From contig NZ_VFMO01000001.1 of NCBI RefSeq assembly GCF_006715095.1, forward strand, positions 62,001-126,000: 64,000 nucleotides of DNA. The letters are read 5' to 3'. Of this stretch, positions 52,478-60,550 are shown piece by piece; within the stretch, counting starts at the first letter, position 1, and the number at the start of each line of letters is the position of its first letter. Source of the DNA: Yimella lutea. Lineage in GTDB: Bacteria; Actinomycetota; Actinomycetes; Actinomycetales; Dermatophilaceae. The notes beneath the pieces are model-generated. The model worked only from the letters and a program-made list of their open reading frames with translations. It was not told the origin of the DNA and ran no database searches. Made by a program: the position numbers and the translations under genes.

Positions 52478-52888
52478 TCAGTCCCCCTGGGGTGTCGAAC
52501 CGAGCCGTTGCCGGAGACCGCTCGCCCGCACGACCCGACGGGCCACCGCCGGGCGCACGACCTCCTCGGACCCGACGACCCGCACCTCCTCCTCGGACCC
52601 GACGACCCGCACCTCCTCCTCGGCCCGGGTGACGCCAGTGTCGCACAACTCCCGCGTCAGCAGCGGGCTGTCTGTGGTGCGGACGCCCTGCGGCCCGGCG
52701 TGGTGCGCGCACAGCAGCCGGTGCTCGCCGAGCGCCTCCACAGCGGCGGCCGCGTCGCCCCGGCGGGCGGCGGTGAGCACCGCCCGCGCGTTCCCGGCCA
52801 GCAAGTCCCGGTCGTGGCGGAATCGGCTGCGGCTCTTGGGGTTCCAGCCCAGCGCCAGGGGCCTTCGGCGTGTCGACCAGCTGCGCAA
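52478..52888 (-). pseudogene. recD: recD remnant (RecBCD alpha subunit) with large internal deletions
   Basis: A 136-codon frame stitches together three collinear blocks like actinobacterial RecD, as I remember it: LGWNPKSRSRFRHDRD (helicase core side), AVEALGEHRLLCAHHAGPQG (around two thirds of RecD) and the C terminus PLLTRELCDTGVTRAEEEVR through ARRVVRASGLRQRLGST. About 100-130 residues are missing at each junction, and the ATP-binding N-terminal half is absent. A duplicated VRVVGSEEE unit (27-base tandem repeat) adds length. RecD is normally about 575 residues. No function is expected. It ends two bases before the hydrolase start. Confidence 0.78.
52561..52630. repeat. 27-base tandem repeat inside the recD remnant
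   Basis: Unit CCTCCTCGGACCCGACGACC (followed by CGCACCT) occurs at 52561-52587 and 52588-52614, with a third partial copy from 52615. On the minus strand it encodes VRVVGSEEE. The copies are identical, so the duplication is recent. Confidence 0.92.
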
Positions 52889-52912
52889 GTTACGCCACTT
52901 TGCGGCGAGAGA

Positions 52913-53584
52913 TCAACCGGCGCGCAGGCGATAGCCGGCGCCGCGGACGGTCTGCAGGTCGTCGCGTCCGAACGGCCGGTCGATCTTGCGGCGCACATGG
53001 CTGACGCCTTGGTCGACGACGTTGGATCGGCCGAGGTAGGCGACGTCCCACACCCCGTCGAGCAAGAACTCACGGGTGAGCAGTCGTCCCGGGTGCCGCA
53101 TGAACACCTCAAGCAGAGCGAACTCCCTCGGGGAGAGGTCGAGTTCGTGAGTGTCGCGCCACGCACGTCGCTCGTGTGGTTCGAGCCGGAGAGTGCCTAC
53201 CTCGATCGACGGACCGAGCTGCGGTGTGGTCCGGCGTGCGATCGCGCGGAGCCGGGCATCGAACTCGCGGGAGCTCACCGGGGAGCACATGATGTCGTCC
53301 GCGCCGGCGTCCAGTACGCGTACGACATCGGTGTCGTCGGCTGACGCCGCGAGCATCACCACGGGGGTGCGTTCGGCGCCGCTGCCGATCTCGGCGATCG
53401 TCGCCAGATCGTCGAGGGCCGGACGGTCACAGCAGATCACTACTGCGTCGATGTTGCCGATTTCGCTGCGCCACAAGGCGATCGACGGGTCGCTGATGGT
53501 CTCGACCCGGTAACCGCGTGCCTCGAGGGACGCGTGCAGGCGGGGCCCGACGGAGCCGGACAGGTCCAGGATGAGCAGTTCCAT
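52913..53584 (-). CDS. OmpR/PhoB-type response regulator with degenerate receiver
   Basis: 223 residues from ATG 53584. The C-terminal winged helix is intact (LSPREFALLEVFMRHPGRLL, TREFLLDGVW, SNVVDQGVSHVRRKIDR). The receiver is altered: where the phospho-acceptor Asp is expected (…DLVLLD…) the sequence is DAVVICCDRP, with Cys at the aligned position, and the Lys of the KP motif is replaced (DDIMCSPVSS). One acidic residue of the N-terminal pair remains (LLILDLSG). It therefore probably works without phosphorylation, or by another switch. No kinase gene adjoins it. It is divergent from the Rpf-like gene (152 bases). Confidence 0.85.
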   Translation of the reverse strand: MELLILDLSGSVGPRLHASLEARGYRVETISDPSIALWRSEIGNIDAVVICCDRPALDDLATIAEIGSGAERTPVVMLAASADDTDVVRVLDAGADDIMCSPVSSREFDARLRAIARRTTPQLGPSIEVGTLRLEPHERRAWRDTHELDLSPREFALLEVFMRHPGRLLTREFLLDGVWDVAYLGRSNVVDQGVSHVRRKIDRPFGRDDLQTVRGAGYRLRAG

Positions 53585-53736
53585 GGCCGCGACGGTAGAA
53601 AGATCCGCTGTCCGGTCACTGTGGGGTTCGTTGGCGCGCGGTGTCGGCGTCACCAGCTTGCCGTCACGGTTGCGACATCTGCCCAAGTGCACGCTCGTCG
53701 ATGTCCCCAGAACCTACGAGAGCAAGGACACCCACC

Positions 53737-54468
53737 ATGAAGCAAGCTTCGAAGCGAACCGCCACCTGGCGCCGCGCCGCGATCGGCGGCACCGTCGGCC
53801 TCGCACTGCTCGGCGTCGCCGCAGCGGCAGCGCCCGCCCAGGCGGCCACCGTGCCCGACGTGCTCGCGAAGATCCGCTACTGCGAGAGCGGCAACAACTA
53901 CCAGGCCCAGAACCCCAGCAGCTCCGCGTCGGGCGCCTACCAGTTCCTCACCAGCACCTGGCAGTCGCTGTCGGCAAGCGCCGGCTACGCCACGGCGAAG
54001 TCGGCGCCCGCGTCGGTGCAGGACGCCGCGGCGATCGAGCTCTACAACGCGCAGGGCACCGCACCGTGGGCCGCGTCGCAGTCGTGCTGGGCGTCCCTCG
54101 GCGCGGTGCCGACCACGTCGACGGGCTCGACGGGCTCGACCGGCTCGACCGGCTCGACCGGCTCGACGGGGTCGGCCACCGGCACCTCGACGAGCGCGGG
54201 CACGGGCACGACGACGGCCGGCACCACGTCGACGGGTTCATCCACCCCGTCTACCACTCGCGACGCCGACCGGACGCACGGCGCACCGGCACGCAGCAGT
54301 TCACGCCCGGCTCCGCTCACCGCCAAGAAGGTGAACACCGCTGCGGCGCAGGGAAACCGGACCGATCACGACGGTGACGGCAAGCGCGACTGCGGCTCGA
54401 AGCCGGCCGGCAAATCGGCCTCCGCGGCGAGCGCGCGCAGCACTGCACACTCCTTCGCAGCGCGCTGA
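53737..54468 (+). CDS. Secreted transglycosylase-like protein of the resuscitation-promoting factor (Rpf) type
   Basis: 243 residues. Signal peptide residues 1-36 (RRAAIGGTVGLALLGVAAAA; PAQA cleavage). The transglycosylase-like domain (about 37-120) contains IRYCESGNNYQAQNPSSS, with catalytic Glu in CESG, and SGAYQFLTSTWQSL, with Cys42 and a second Cys in SQSCWASLG forming the usual disulfide. The C-terminal half is low complexity: a GST repeat, Thr/Ser-rich linker, then DHDGDGKRDCGSKP and a basic tail. Rpf enzymes cleave peptidoglycan during growth or revival from dormancy. The tail may bind the wall. Lone gene with a terminator after it. Confidence 0.85.
   Translation: MKQASKRTATWRRAAIGGTVGLALLGVAAAAAPAQAATVPDVLAKIRYCESGNNYQAQNPSSSASGAYQFLTSTWQSLSASAGYATAKSAPASVQDAAAIELYNAQGTAPWAASQSCWASLGAVPTTSTGSTGSTGSTGSTGSTGSATGTSTSAGTGTTTAGTTSTGSSTPSTTRDADRTHGAPARSSSRPAPLTAKKVNTAAAQGNRTDHDGDGKRDCGSKPAGKSASAASARSTAHSFAAR
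54121..54174. repeat. Nine-base tandem repeat in the Rpf-like gene
   Basis: Six copies of ACGGGCTCG/ACCGGCTCG encode a run of Thr-Gly-Ser units. Identical length units allow slippage, so linker length may vary between strains. Confidence 0.85.
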
Positions 54469-54499
54469 CCCCCTTCCGCTGCGACCGAAAACGGCAGCT

Positions 54500-54523
54500 G
54501 GCCCCGGGCGATCACCCGGGGCC
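54500..54523. terminator. Hairpin between convergent Rpf-like and acyl-CoA synthetase genes
   Basis: GGCCCCGGG (54500-54508) and CCCGGGGCC (54515-54523) pair fully around a six-base loop, 31 bases after the Rpf-like stop and 23 before the end of the convergent gene. It probably works for both directions. Confidence 0.75.
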
Positions 54524-54546
54524 GGCTTGTCGTGTCTCGAGTTCGG

Positions 54547-56313
54547 TCAGCCGGCAGTGCCAGCCACGATCGCGTCGGTGTAGCCGTCGTAGATCGGCAC
54601 GTAACCCTCGTCCTTGGTGAGGACGTACACTGCCTCGTCACCGTCGGCGAAGCCGAGGTTGCGCAACTCGACCTTGCGCGACTTGAAGGTCGAGGTGTGT
54701 TCGAGCTCGTTGACCAGTCGCACGAACAGAGGTCGCGCATAGGCCGGGAGCTGCGAGCGCACGTGCTCCGCGAGCGCTGCACCGTCGAAGGCCTCACTGT
54801 CGGGCAGCACGACCGCAGCCATACCGGCCTTGCCGTCGCACCCCGGCACCTCCACGCCGTAGACCGTCGACTCGACCACCTGAGCAGACCCGGCAAGCGC
54901 CGCCTCCACCTCGGTGGTGGCGACGTTCTCGCCCTTCCAGCGGAAGGTGTCGCCGAGCCGGTCGACGAACGCAACGTGCGTGAGCCCCTGATTGCGCACC
55001 AGGTCACCGGTGTCGAACCAGCAGTCTCCGTCCTTGAATCCCCCGCGCAGCAGCTTCTTCTCGGTGGCGGCGTCGTCGGTGTAGCCGTCGAACGGCGCGC
55101 GGTCGGTGACCTTGCTGAGCAGCAGCCCGACCTCGCCCGTCTTCACCGTCGTGAGGCGCCCGGCGTCGTCGCGGGTGGCCGCACCAGTCTCGGGGTCGTA
55201 GGCCACGACCTTGTAGGGCAGCGGGCAGGTGCCGGCGGTCTGCCCGATGTTGAACGCGTTGATGAAGGCGATGTTGCACTCGGACGCGCCGTAGAACTCC
55301 GCGATGCGCTCGATGCCGAAGCGCTGCTGGAAGGCGTCCCAGATGTCCGGACGTAGACCGTTGCCGACAACGACCCGGATCCCGTGGTCGCGGTCGTCCG
55401 ACTTCTCCGGCTGGGCAAGCAGGTAACGGCACAGTTCGCCGATGTAGACGAAGGCGGTTGCGTCGTAGGAGCGACACTCGTCCCAGAACTTGGTGGCCGA
55501 GAACTTCGGCGACACCGCGAACGCTGCGCCGCCCGCGAGCACTGCGCCGAGCGCGACCGTCACTGCGTTGTTGTGGTACAGCGGAAGGGCGCAGTAGAGC
55601 GTGTCGGTCGGGCGCAGGCGCACCCCGAGCGCTCCCAGACCGGAGTACGACTTCAGCCAGCGGTAGTGCGTCATCACCGACGCCTTCGGCATGCCCGTGG
55701 TGCCCGAGGTGAAGATGAGCAGCGCCCGCTCCTTGGCCCTGACCTGCTCGGCCGACGCGGGGTTCTCGCTCGGGCGGCCCTCGGCCAGACCGGCCAGCTG
55801 CGAATAGAGGATCACGTTCTGTTCGTGAGCGATCTCGCCGGCACTCGCGAAGTCCTCGAGCAGGTCGTCAGCCATCACGATGAGTGCGGCGTCGAGCGTC
55901 CGCAGGCTGTGCGCGAGCACCTCGCTGCGCTGGTTGTAATTGATGAGGCCCGCAACGGCACCGAGCTTCACCACGGCGAGGATGACCAGGACGTTCTCGA
56001 CGTCATTGGCCGAGTTCACACCCACGACGTCGCCGTGGCCGACGCCGCGCTCGGCGAACAGGTCTGCGTACTGGTTGATCAGCGCATTCGCCTCGCGATA
56101 GGTGAGCGTGCGGCCCTCCCCCTTGAGGAACGGACGGTCGGGGTGGCGTTCGACGGTGCGCTGAAACTGCTGGCCGATGGACGCAGTGTGCGTCGGCTTA
56201 CGCAGCAGCAGACCGGGCGCCTCACGGGCCAGCATCGGCAGGTCGGGGGCGAAACCGAGTAGGCCCTTGCTGATGTCGGTCAAACCGACGCGACGGCGAG
56301 TGGCAGGACTCAT
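54547..56313 (-). CDS. Long- or very-long-chain acyl-CoA synthetase (FadD6/FATP-like)
   Basis: 588 residues from ATG 56313 with GAGGAGAG upstream; the longer frame runs through the divergent ABC-F leader and is not used. AMP-binding P-loop motif LLIFTSGTTGMPKASVMTHY, then AEFYGASECNIAFIN, and the adenylation signatures DRLGDTFRWKGENVATTEVE and SRKVELRNLGF. It activates fatty acids with ATP and CoA for oxidation or for lipid synthesis. FATP-type features (length near 590) match actinobacterial FadD6. Promoter region shared with the ABC-F gene upstream. Confidence 0.9.
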   Translation of the reverse strand: MSPATRRRVGLTDISKGLLGFAPDLPMLAREAPGLLLRKPTHTASIGQQFQRTVERHPDRPFLKGEGRTLTYREANALINQYADLFAERGVGHGDVVGVNSANDVENVLVILAVVKLGAVAGLINYNQRSEVLAHSLRTLDAALIVMADDLLEDFASAGEIAHEQNVILYSQLAGLAEGRPSENPASAEQVRAKERALLIFTSGTTGMPKASVMTHYRWLKSYSGLGALGVRLRPTDTLYCALPLYHNNAVTVALGAVLAGGAAFAVSPKFSATKFWDECRSYDATAFVYIGELCRYLLAQPEKSDDRDHGIRVVVGNGLRPDIWDAFQQRFGIERIAEFYGASECNIAFINAFNIGQTAGTCPLPYKVVAYDPETGAATRDDAGRLTTVKTGEVGLLLSKVTDRAPFDGYTDDAATEKKLLRGGFKDGDCWFDTGDLVRNQGLTHVAFVDRLGDTFRWKGENVATTEVEAALAGSAQVVESTVYGVEVPGCDGKAGMAAVVLPDSEAFDGAALAEHVRSQLPAYARPLFVRLVNELEHTSTFKSRKVELRNLGFADGDEAVYVLTKDEGYVPIYDGYTDAIVAGTAG

Positions 56314-56508
56314 GTGACTCTCCTCACGAACGACCGGGACAAGGTTAGCCAGGTTTGCTACCCACTGGTAACGAGCCGTCCCACGAAAACCGGTTGGCCC
56401 GCTCCGATCTCGTCCTTCAGACTGGATGCACCATGGAGAACTGATCGGATCATCGCCCCGCTCGCGGCCCTGCCCGGCGGCGCACCATGCCGACCCCTCC
56501 GAGGCCTC

Positions 56509-58098
56509 ATGCCAGCCAATTCCTCCCCCACTCTCCTCCTGGACGATCTCGCCGTCACCTACGACGGACGGTGGATCCTCGACGGCATCTCCCTGGCCGC
56601 GTCCGCCGGCAACCGCGTCGGGCTGGTCGGCGAGAACGGCTCGGGCAAGTCGACGCTGCTGCGCCTCGCCGCTGGTGTCGAGCCGCCGACCCGCGGCGAG
56701 GTGCACGCACCGGCAGATCTGGGCTACGTCGCGCAGGACGGCGGACTCGCTCCGGAGCACACGATCGCCCGGGTGTTACACGACGCGCTCGCGCCGCTGC
56801 ACGCCGCGGTGCGCGAACTCGAAGAGCTGGCAACCGGATTGGAGCAACCCGGCGCCGCCGATCGATACGACGAGGTGCTCGCGTGGGCCACCCGTCATGA
56901 CGCCTGGACGGCGACCGCCCGGGCCGAGCGCGCCGCCGCACTCCTCGGTCTCGAGCAGTTGCCCCACGACCGGCCCGTCGGGACGCTCTCGGGTGGGCAG
57001 CGTGGACGGCTCGCCCTTGCCGCGCTGCTCGCACGCCGGCCCGACTGCGTGCTGCTCGACGAACCGACCAATCACCTCGACGACACGGCCCTCACCTTCC
57101 TCGAGGAGGAACTGCGCGCGATGAGCGGCGTCGTCGTCGCGGCGAGCCACGACCGCACCTTCCTGGACGGCGTGTGCACCTCGATCGTCGACTTCGACCG
57201 CACCCACTTCGGCACCGACGGCGAAGGCGGCCGCAGCTACACCGGCAACTACAGCGACTACCTCGCTGAGAAGGCCCGGTCGCGGGCGCGCTGGCAGGAG
57301 GCGTTCGAGGCGCAACAGGAGGAGCTGAACGAACTTCGCGCCACCGCCCGCACCACCAATCTCGATGTGGCCCACGACCGTCCGCCCAGGGACGGCGACA
57401 AGTTCATCTACGCGTTCAAGGGGTCGCGGGTGCAGGCCACGGTGTCGCGGCGCAGACGTAACGCAGAGCAGCGCATCGCCGCGATCGAGCGGGCGCGCAT
57501 CAGCAAGCCACCGAAGACCCTGCGGTTCGGCGGCACGTTCTCGGCCGACGGCGCGGGGTGGGTGTCGGCGCGTGACGCCGCCGTGGCCGGCCGCTTCCGG
57601 ATCGGGCGGCTCGACGTGTGCGCCGGTGAACACTGGCTGATCACCGGGGCCAACGGCTCGGGCAAGTCGAGCCTGCTCGCGGCGATCGCGGGCGAGCTCG
57701 CGCTGGGTCACGGCACGCTCGAGGTGTCGGCCCGGCGAATCGGATTTCTTCGTCAGGAGATCAGCTTCGCCGAACCGCACCTCACCCCGCTGCAGGCGTA
57801 CGGCGACGACGAGTCGCAGCCCGGCCTGGACACCCTCGGGCTACTGCCGCCGCGCGACGCCCGCAGGCCGATCGGACAGCTCAGCCTCGGCCAGCAGCAG
57901 CGCCTCGCGCTGGCGATGCTGATTGCGGGGCGCCCCGACCTGGTGCTGCTCGACGAGCCGACCAACCACCTCTCGCTCGGGCTGGTCGAAGAACTGGAGG
58001 CGGCACTGCTCGACGCCCCGGCGACGGTGCTCGTGGCCAGCCACGATCGGTGGTTGCGGTCGCGGTGGAGCGGGCCGACGGTGCTACTGGGGTCGTGA
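56509..58098 (+). CDS. ABC-F family ATPase (ribosome-associated)
   Basis: 529 residues from ATG 56509; upstream the frame continues but without a good start. Two ABC domains: Walker A GENGSGKST and GANGSGKSS, signatures LSGGQRGRLALAALLARRPD and LSLGQQQRLALAMLI, Walker B LLDEPTNHLDD and LLDEPTNHLS. No membrane segment exists. The linker between domains (about residues 250-340, EKARSRARWQEAFEAQQEEL) would reach toward the ribosomal peptidyl-transferase site; ABC-F proteins of this size either act as translation factors or protect ribosomes from macrolides, lincosamides or related drugs. Which applies here cannot be read from sequence. Confidence 0.9.
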   Translation: MPANSSPTLLLDDLAVTYDGRWILDGISLAASAGNRVGLVGENGSGKSTLLRLAAGVEPPTRGEVHAPADLGYVAQDGGLAPEHTIARVLHDALAPLHAAVRELEELATGLEQPGAADRYDEVLAWATRHDAWTATARAERAAALLGLEQLPHDRPVGTLSGGQRGRLALAALLARRPDCVLLDEPTNHLDDTALTFLEEELRAMSGVVVAASHDRTFLDGVCTSIVDFDRTHFGTDGEGGRSYTGNYSDYLAEKARSRARWQEAFEAQQEELNELRATARTTNLDVAHDRPPRDGDKFIYAFKGSRVQATVSRRRRNAEQRIAAIERARISKPPKTLRFGGTFSADGAGWVSARDAAVAGRFRIGRLDVCAGEHWLITGANGSGKSSLLAAIAGELALGHGTLEVSARRIGFLRQEISFAEPHLTPLQAYGDDESQPGLDTLGLLPPRDARRPIGQLSLGQQQRLALAMLIAGRPDLVLLDEPTNHLSLGLVEELEAALLDAPATVLVASHDRWLRSRWSGPTVLLGS

Positions 58099-58156
58099 GT
58101 TGGTGCGGCAGCGGGAGCTCGAGCCCCCGCTCACCTGACCACCTCCCGCACCGACG

Positions 58157-58768
58157 TCAGATCAGCGCGCGCCCCGGGCCACTCAACGCACCTTCACGCG
58201 GTGCCCGCCGCGTGGCCACCATCAGCAACTCGAGCGCGGGGCCGCGCAACTCCGGTCCCTGCCCGATCGCCAGATCGGCATCGTCGGCCACGAAGCGCAC
58301 CCTCTTGGCGAGCGACTTCGTGCCGTCGAACGCATGAGGCGTGCGCAGTTGGTAGCCGATGGCCGGCACGATCGCGGCGACCGGATACTCGCGGACGATG
58401 CCAAGCGGGCGCCGGATGTCCTCACCGTGGGCGATCTCCTCGACCAACCGGCTCGCCAGCGGTGCGGGCGGGGTGTCGGTGCGCTCGGCCACCGCACGCA
58501 TTCGCTCGAGAGTCGCCTGCGGCGTAGCCCCCTTGGCGGCGCGCAGGCCGGTGTCGTTCTGCCGGTGGAAGTTGCCCCGGGCCTTCACCATCGCCTTGAC
58601 CAGTCGCCAGGTGGTCGCCGTGGCGTTGTCGACGAGGTGTGCGGCGACGTCGTGCACCGTCCACCCCTCGGCCAGCGAGGGCGCCTGCCACTGCGCGTCG
58701 GTGAGGCTCGAGAGGTCGTCGACGAGGGCGTGCCGTTCGGCGTGGACGAGGTTCCAGATGTCGCTCAT
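58157..58768 (-). CDS. Mycothiol-dependent maleylpyruvate isomerase family protein (TIGR03083)
   Basis: 203 residues from ATG 58768. The MDMPI-type N-terminal four-helix domain carries SLTDAQWQAPSLAEGWTVHD and VAAHLVDNATATTWRL, with His residues likely to bind metal, and a C-terminal domain following. Members use mycothiol, or resemble enzymes that do. Its reaction is unknown. It is divergent from the DUF692 gene (91 bases), with room for both promoters; a functional link is possible but not shown. Confidence 0.82.
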   Translation of the reverse strand: MSDIWNLVHAERHALVDDLSSLTDAQWQAPSLAEGWTVHDVAAHLVDNATATTWRLVKAMVKARGNFHRQNDTGLRAAKGATPQATLERMRAVAERTDTPPAPLASRLVEEIAHGEDIRRPLGIVREYPVAAIVPAIGYQLRTPHAFDGTKSLAKRVRFVADDADLAIGQGPELRGPALELLMVATRRAPREGALSGPGRALI

Positions 58769-58859
58769 GACGCCAGCCTCACATGTCGCCCTGACGGTGG
58801 CTGCCGGCACGGTCTCGCCGTCCGCCTCGCGGAGCTGGTTGCGACCTACCATCGGACCC

Positions 58860-59732
58860 ATGAAGCCGATGCCGAGCGGAACCGCGATCGCCTGGCGGGT
58901 GCCCATCGCCCCCGACCTCGCCGACCTCGCCGCGCAGGGACGGCTGCAGTTCACCGAGGTGGTGGCCGAGAACGTCGATCCCGACCGTCCGCCGGCTGCC
59001 TTGATGACCCTTGCCGAGCACGTCACGGTGATCCCGCACGGGGTCAGCCTGGGCCTTGCCGACGCCTCCACCCCTGATCCCGCTCGGCTGCAACGACTTT
59101 CGTCGCTCGCGATGCTCTTCGACGCGCCACTGGTGAGCGAGCACCTCGCGTTCGTGCGGGCCGCCGGGACGCCCGATTCGTTGCACGGCGATGTGCTCGA
59201 GGCAGGCCACCTGATGCCGCCACCGCGCACCCGCCGGATGCTCGACATCGTGGTCGAGAACATCGAGATCGCGCAGGCGCAGCTGCTGGTGCCACTCGCC
59301 ATCGAGAACATCGCCGCCCTGCTCAGCTGGCCCGAGGACGAGTTCGACGAGCCGGATTTCCTCGGCGAGATCGTGCGCCGCACCGGCGTCCGGGTGGTGC
59401 TCGACGTGGCCAATCTGCACGCGAGCGCGGTCTCGCGCGGCACGGATGCCCACGCGGACCTACTTCGCTTCCCGCTCGACGCCGTCGCCTACGTGCACGT
59501 CGCCGGCGGCACCGAACGCGACGGTCTCTACATCGACACCCATGCCCACCCCGTGCCCGACGCGGTGTCGGAGCTGTTGAGTGCCTTGGTTGCACATCGG
59601 ATTTCGTGCGGCGCCCCGGTGCCGGGCATCATGCTCGAACGGGACGCCGACGTGCGGGCCGAAGCGGTGCTGCACGACCTCGACCGGATCGACCGCGCCG
59701 TCGCCCGGGGAGCCGCCCGTGTCGGCTCGTGA
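58860..59732 (+). CDS. DUF692 / MNIO-type multinuclear iron enzyme
   Basis: 290 residues from ATG 58860. Family metal-site motifs are all visible: SEHLAFV (His), LLVPLAIENIAALLSWPEDE (the ENxxxL..P motif), VVLDVANLHASAV, VAYVHVAGG and DTHAHPVPDAVSELL, with MLERDADV near the end. The fold is a TIM barrel holding two or three irons. Characterised members modify ribosomally made peptides, for example Cys conversion in methanobactin biosynthesis (MbnB). The small gene that follows overlaps by 14 bases and is probably its partner. No Cys-bearing precursor peptide was found adjacent. Confidence 0.9.
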   Translation: MKPMPSGTAIAWRVPIAPDLADLAAQGRLQFTEVVAENVDPDRPPAALMTLAEHVTVIPHGVSLGLADASTPDPARLQRLSSLAMLFDAPLVSEHLAFVRAAGTPDSLHGDVLEAGHLMPPPRTRRMLDIVVENIEIAQAQLLVPLAIENIAALLSWPEDEFDEPDFLGEIVRRTGVRVVLDVANLHASAVSRGTDAHADLLRFPLDAVAYVHVAGGTERDGLYIDTHAHPVPDAVSELLSALVAHRISCGAPVPGIMLERDADVRAEAVLHDLDRIDRAVARGAARVGS

Positions 59733-60138
59733 CGAACTGGCCGCGCGCCAGAGCGGGGTCGTCGGCGAACTGCTGCGCGGTCGCACGCCCGAGGGTTTCG
59801 ACGAACTGCGCTCCCGCCACACCGGTCGCATCCTCGCGATGAAGCGGGTCGACGGCATGACCCACGTGCGACCCGAGATCGCATTGCTCCCCCGCTGGCG
59901 AGACCGCGCGATCGCCTTCGTGCTGGCGACACCGGCGGGCTCGTGCGCCCACTGGGACGCCGAGATGTTCGTGGAATGGGTACGCGACCGCCCGGCCGCG
60001 GACGACGGGGACTGGGTGGTGCTCGACGACCTCCGCGCCGGGCGGCGACGTATAGCAACGGTCGAGATGGCTACGCGTCGGCACCTGGTGTGGAGTCGGC
60101 GCGGACGCCTCCACGCCCTGCCTGCCCTGCCGAACTGA
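59719..60138 (+). CDS. SCO6045-like partner protein of the DUF692 enzyme
   Basis: 139 residues from GTG 59719, inside the DUF692 gene (overlap 14 bases). N-terminal helix-rich part (ARDELAARQSGVVGELLRGR; GFDELRSRHTGRILAMKRV) and a C-terminal part HWDAEMFVEWVRDRPAADDG and RRHLVWSRRGRLHALPAL. This arrangement, a DUF692 gene followed by a short partner, recalls Streptomyces SCO6044-SCO6045. In MNIO systems the partner often recognises the substrate peptide. Function here is inferred from pairing. It is followed by 208 bases without a gene. Confidence 0.78.
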   Translation: MSARDELAARQSGVVGELLRGRTPEGFDELRSRHTGRILAMKRVDGMTHVRPEIALLPRWRDRAIAFVLATPAGSCAHWDAEMFVEWVRDRPAADDGDWVVLDDLRAGRRRIATVEMATRRHLVWSRRGRLHALPALPN

Positions 60139-60319
60139 GCCTCGGGGGCCTGCGCTGCGGCGGCAAGGCCGTTTCGCATATCTGAGAGTCGAGCGGGAGG
60201 CCGGGACCGATCAATACCGCTGCCCCCGTCGTGACGCAATCGTGAGCCACCGCATCGACGGACGGTCACGTCGCGTCCACGGGTCGCCGCGGCGCCCTCC
60301 CGCTTTCGGTGCACAATGG

Positions 60320-60338
60320 TGATACCACATTGATACCA
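60320..60338. promoter_or_regulatory. Direct repeat upstream of the toxin-antitoxin genes, likely operator
   Basis: TGATACCA occurs twice, at 60320-60327 and 60331-60338, 11 bases apart (one helical turn), ending 8 bases before the antitoxin ATG. Ribbon-helix-helix antitoxins commonly bind such repeats to repress their own operon. Confidence 0.65.
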
Positions 60339-60346
60339 TCATCCGC

Positions 60347-60550
60347 ATGGCGATGACACTGCGACTGTCCGAAGCAGACGAGCGCGTCCTGGCGATGCTG
60401 GCAGAGGCCGACGGCATCAGCCGCCAGGAAGCGACGATCCGTGCGATCCACGAGGTCGCCGCTCGACGGGGCCATGAGCGGCGTGTCACCGACGCTTCCG
60501 CTCGCGCCCGGGCCCGTTACGCCGACGTCCTCGACCGCCTCGGGAAGTGA
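60347..60550 (+). CDS. Ribbon-helix-helix antitoxin
   Basis: 67 residues from ATG 60347. The N-terminal strand and helices AMTLRLSEADERVLAMLAEA, then ISRQEATIRAIHEVAARRG, are a typical RHH (CopG/MetJ-like) DNA-binding fold; the basic C-terminal part would bind the toxin. Its stop overlaps the start of the Doc toxin by four bases (ATGA-like), giving coupled translation. It should repress the operon at the repeated TGATACCA sites and neutralise the toxin. Confidence 0.87.
   Translation: MAMTLRLSEADERVLAMLAEADGISRQEATIRAIHEVAARRGHERRVTDASARARARYADVLDRLGK

Noticed and set aside
54121..54174. Short regular repeats considered as a CRISPR array
   Set aside because: Nine-base units without spacers, inside a coding sequence; they encode Thr-Gly-Ser repeats.
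56426..56508. Possible leader peptide upstream of the ABC-F gene, as in antibiotic-induced attenuation
   Set aside because: The only upstream ATG frame runs on into the ABC-F gene as a long shadow rather than ending as a short leader; no clear alternative stem-loops were seen.
59943..60185. Frame with a Cys-Gly-containing C terminus considered as the precursor peptide for the DUF692 enzyme
   Set aside because: It lies mostly inside the SCO6045-like gene in another frame, has no ribosome-binding site and no leader-like organisation.
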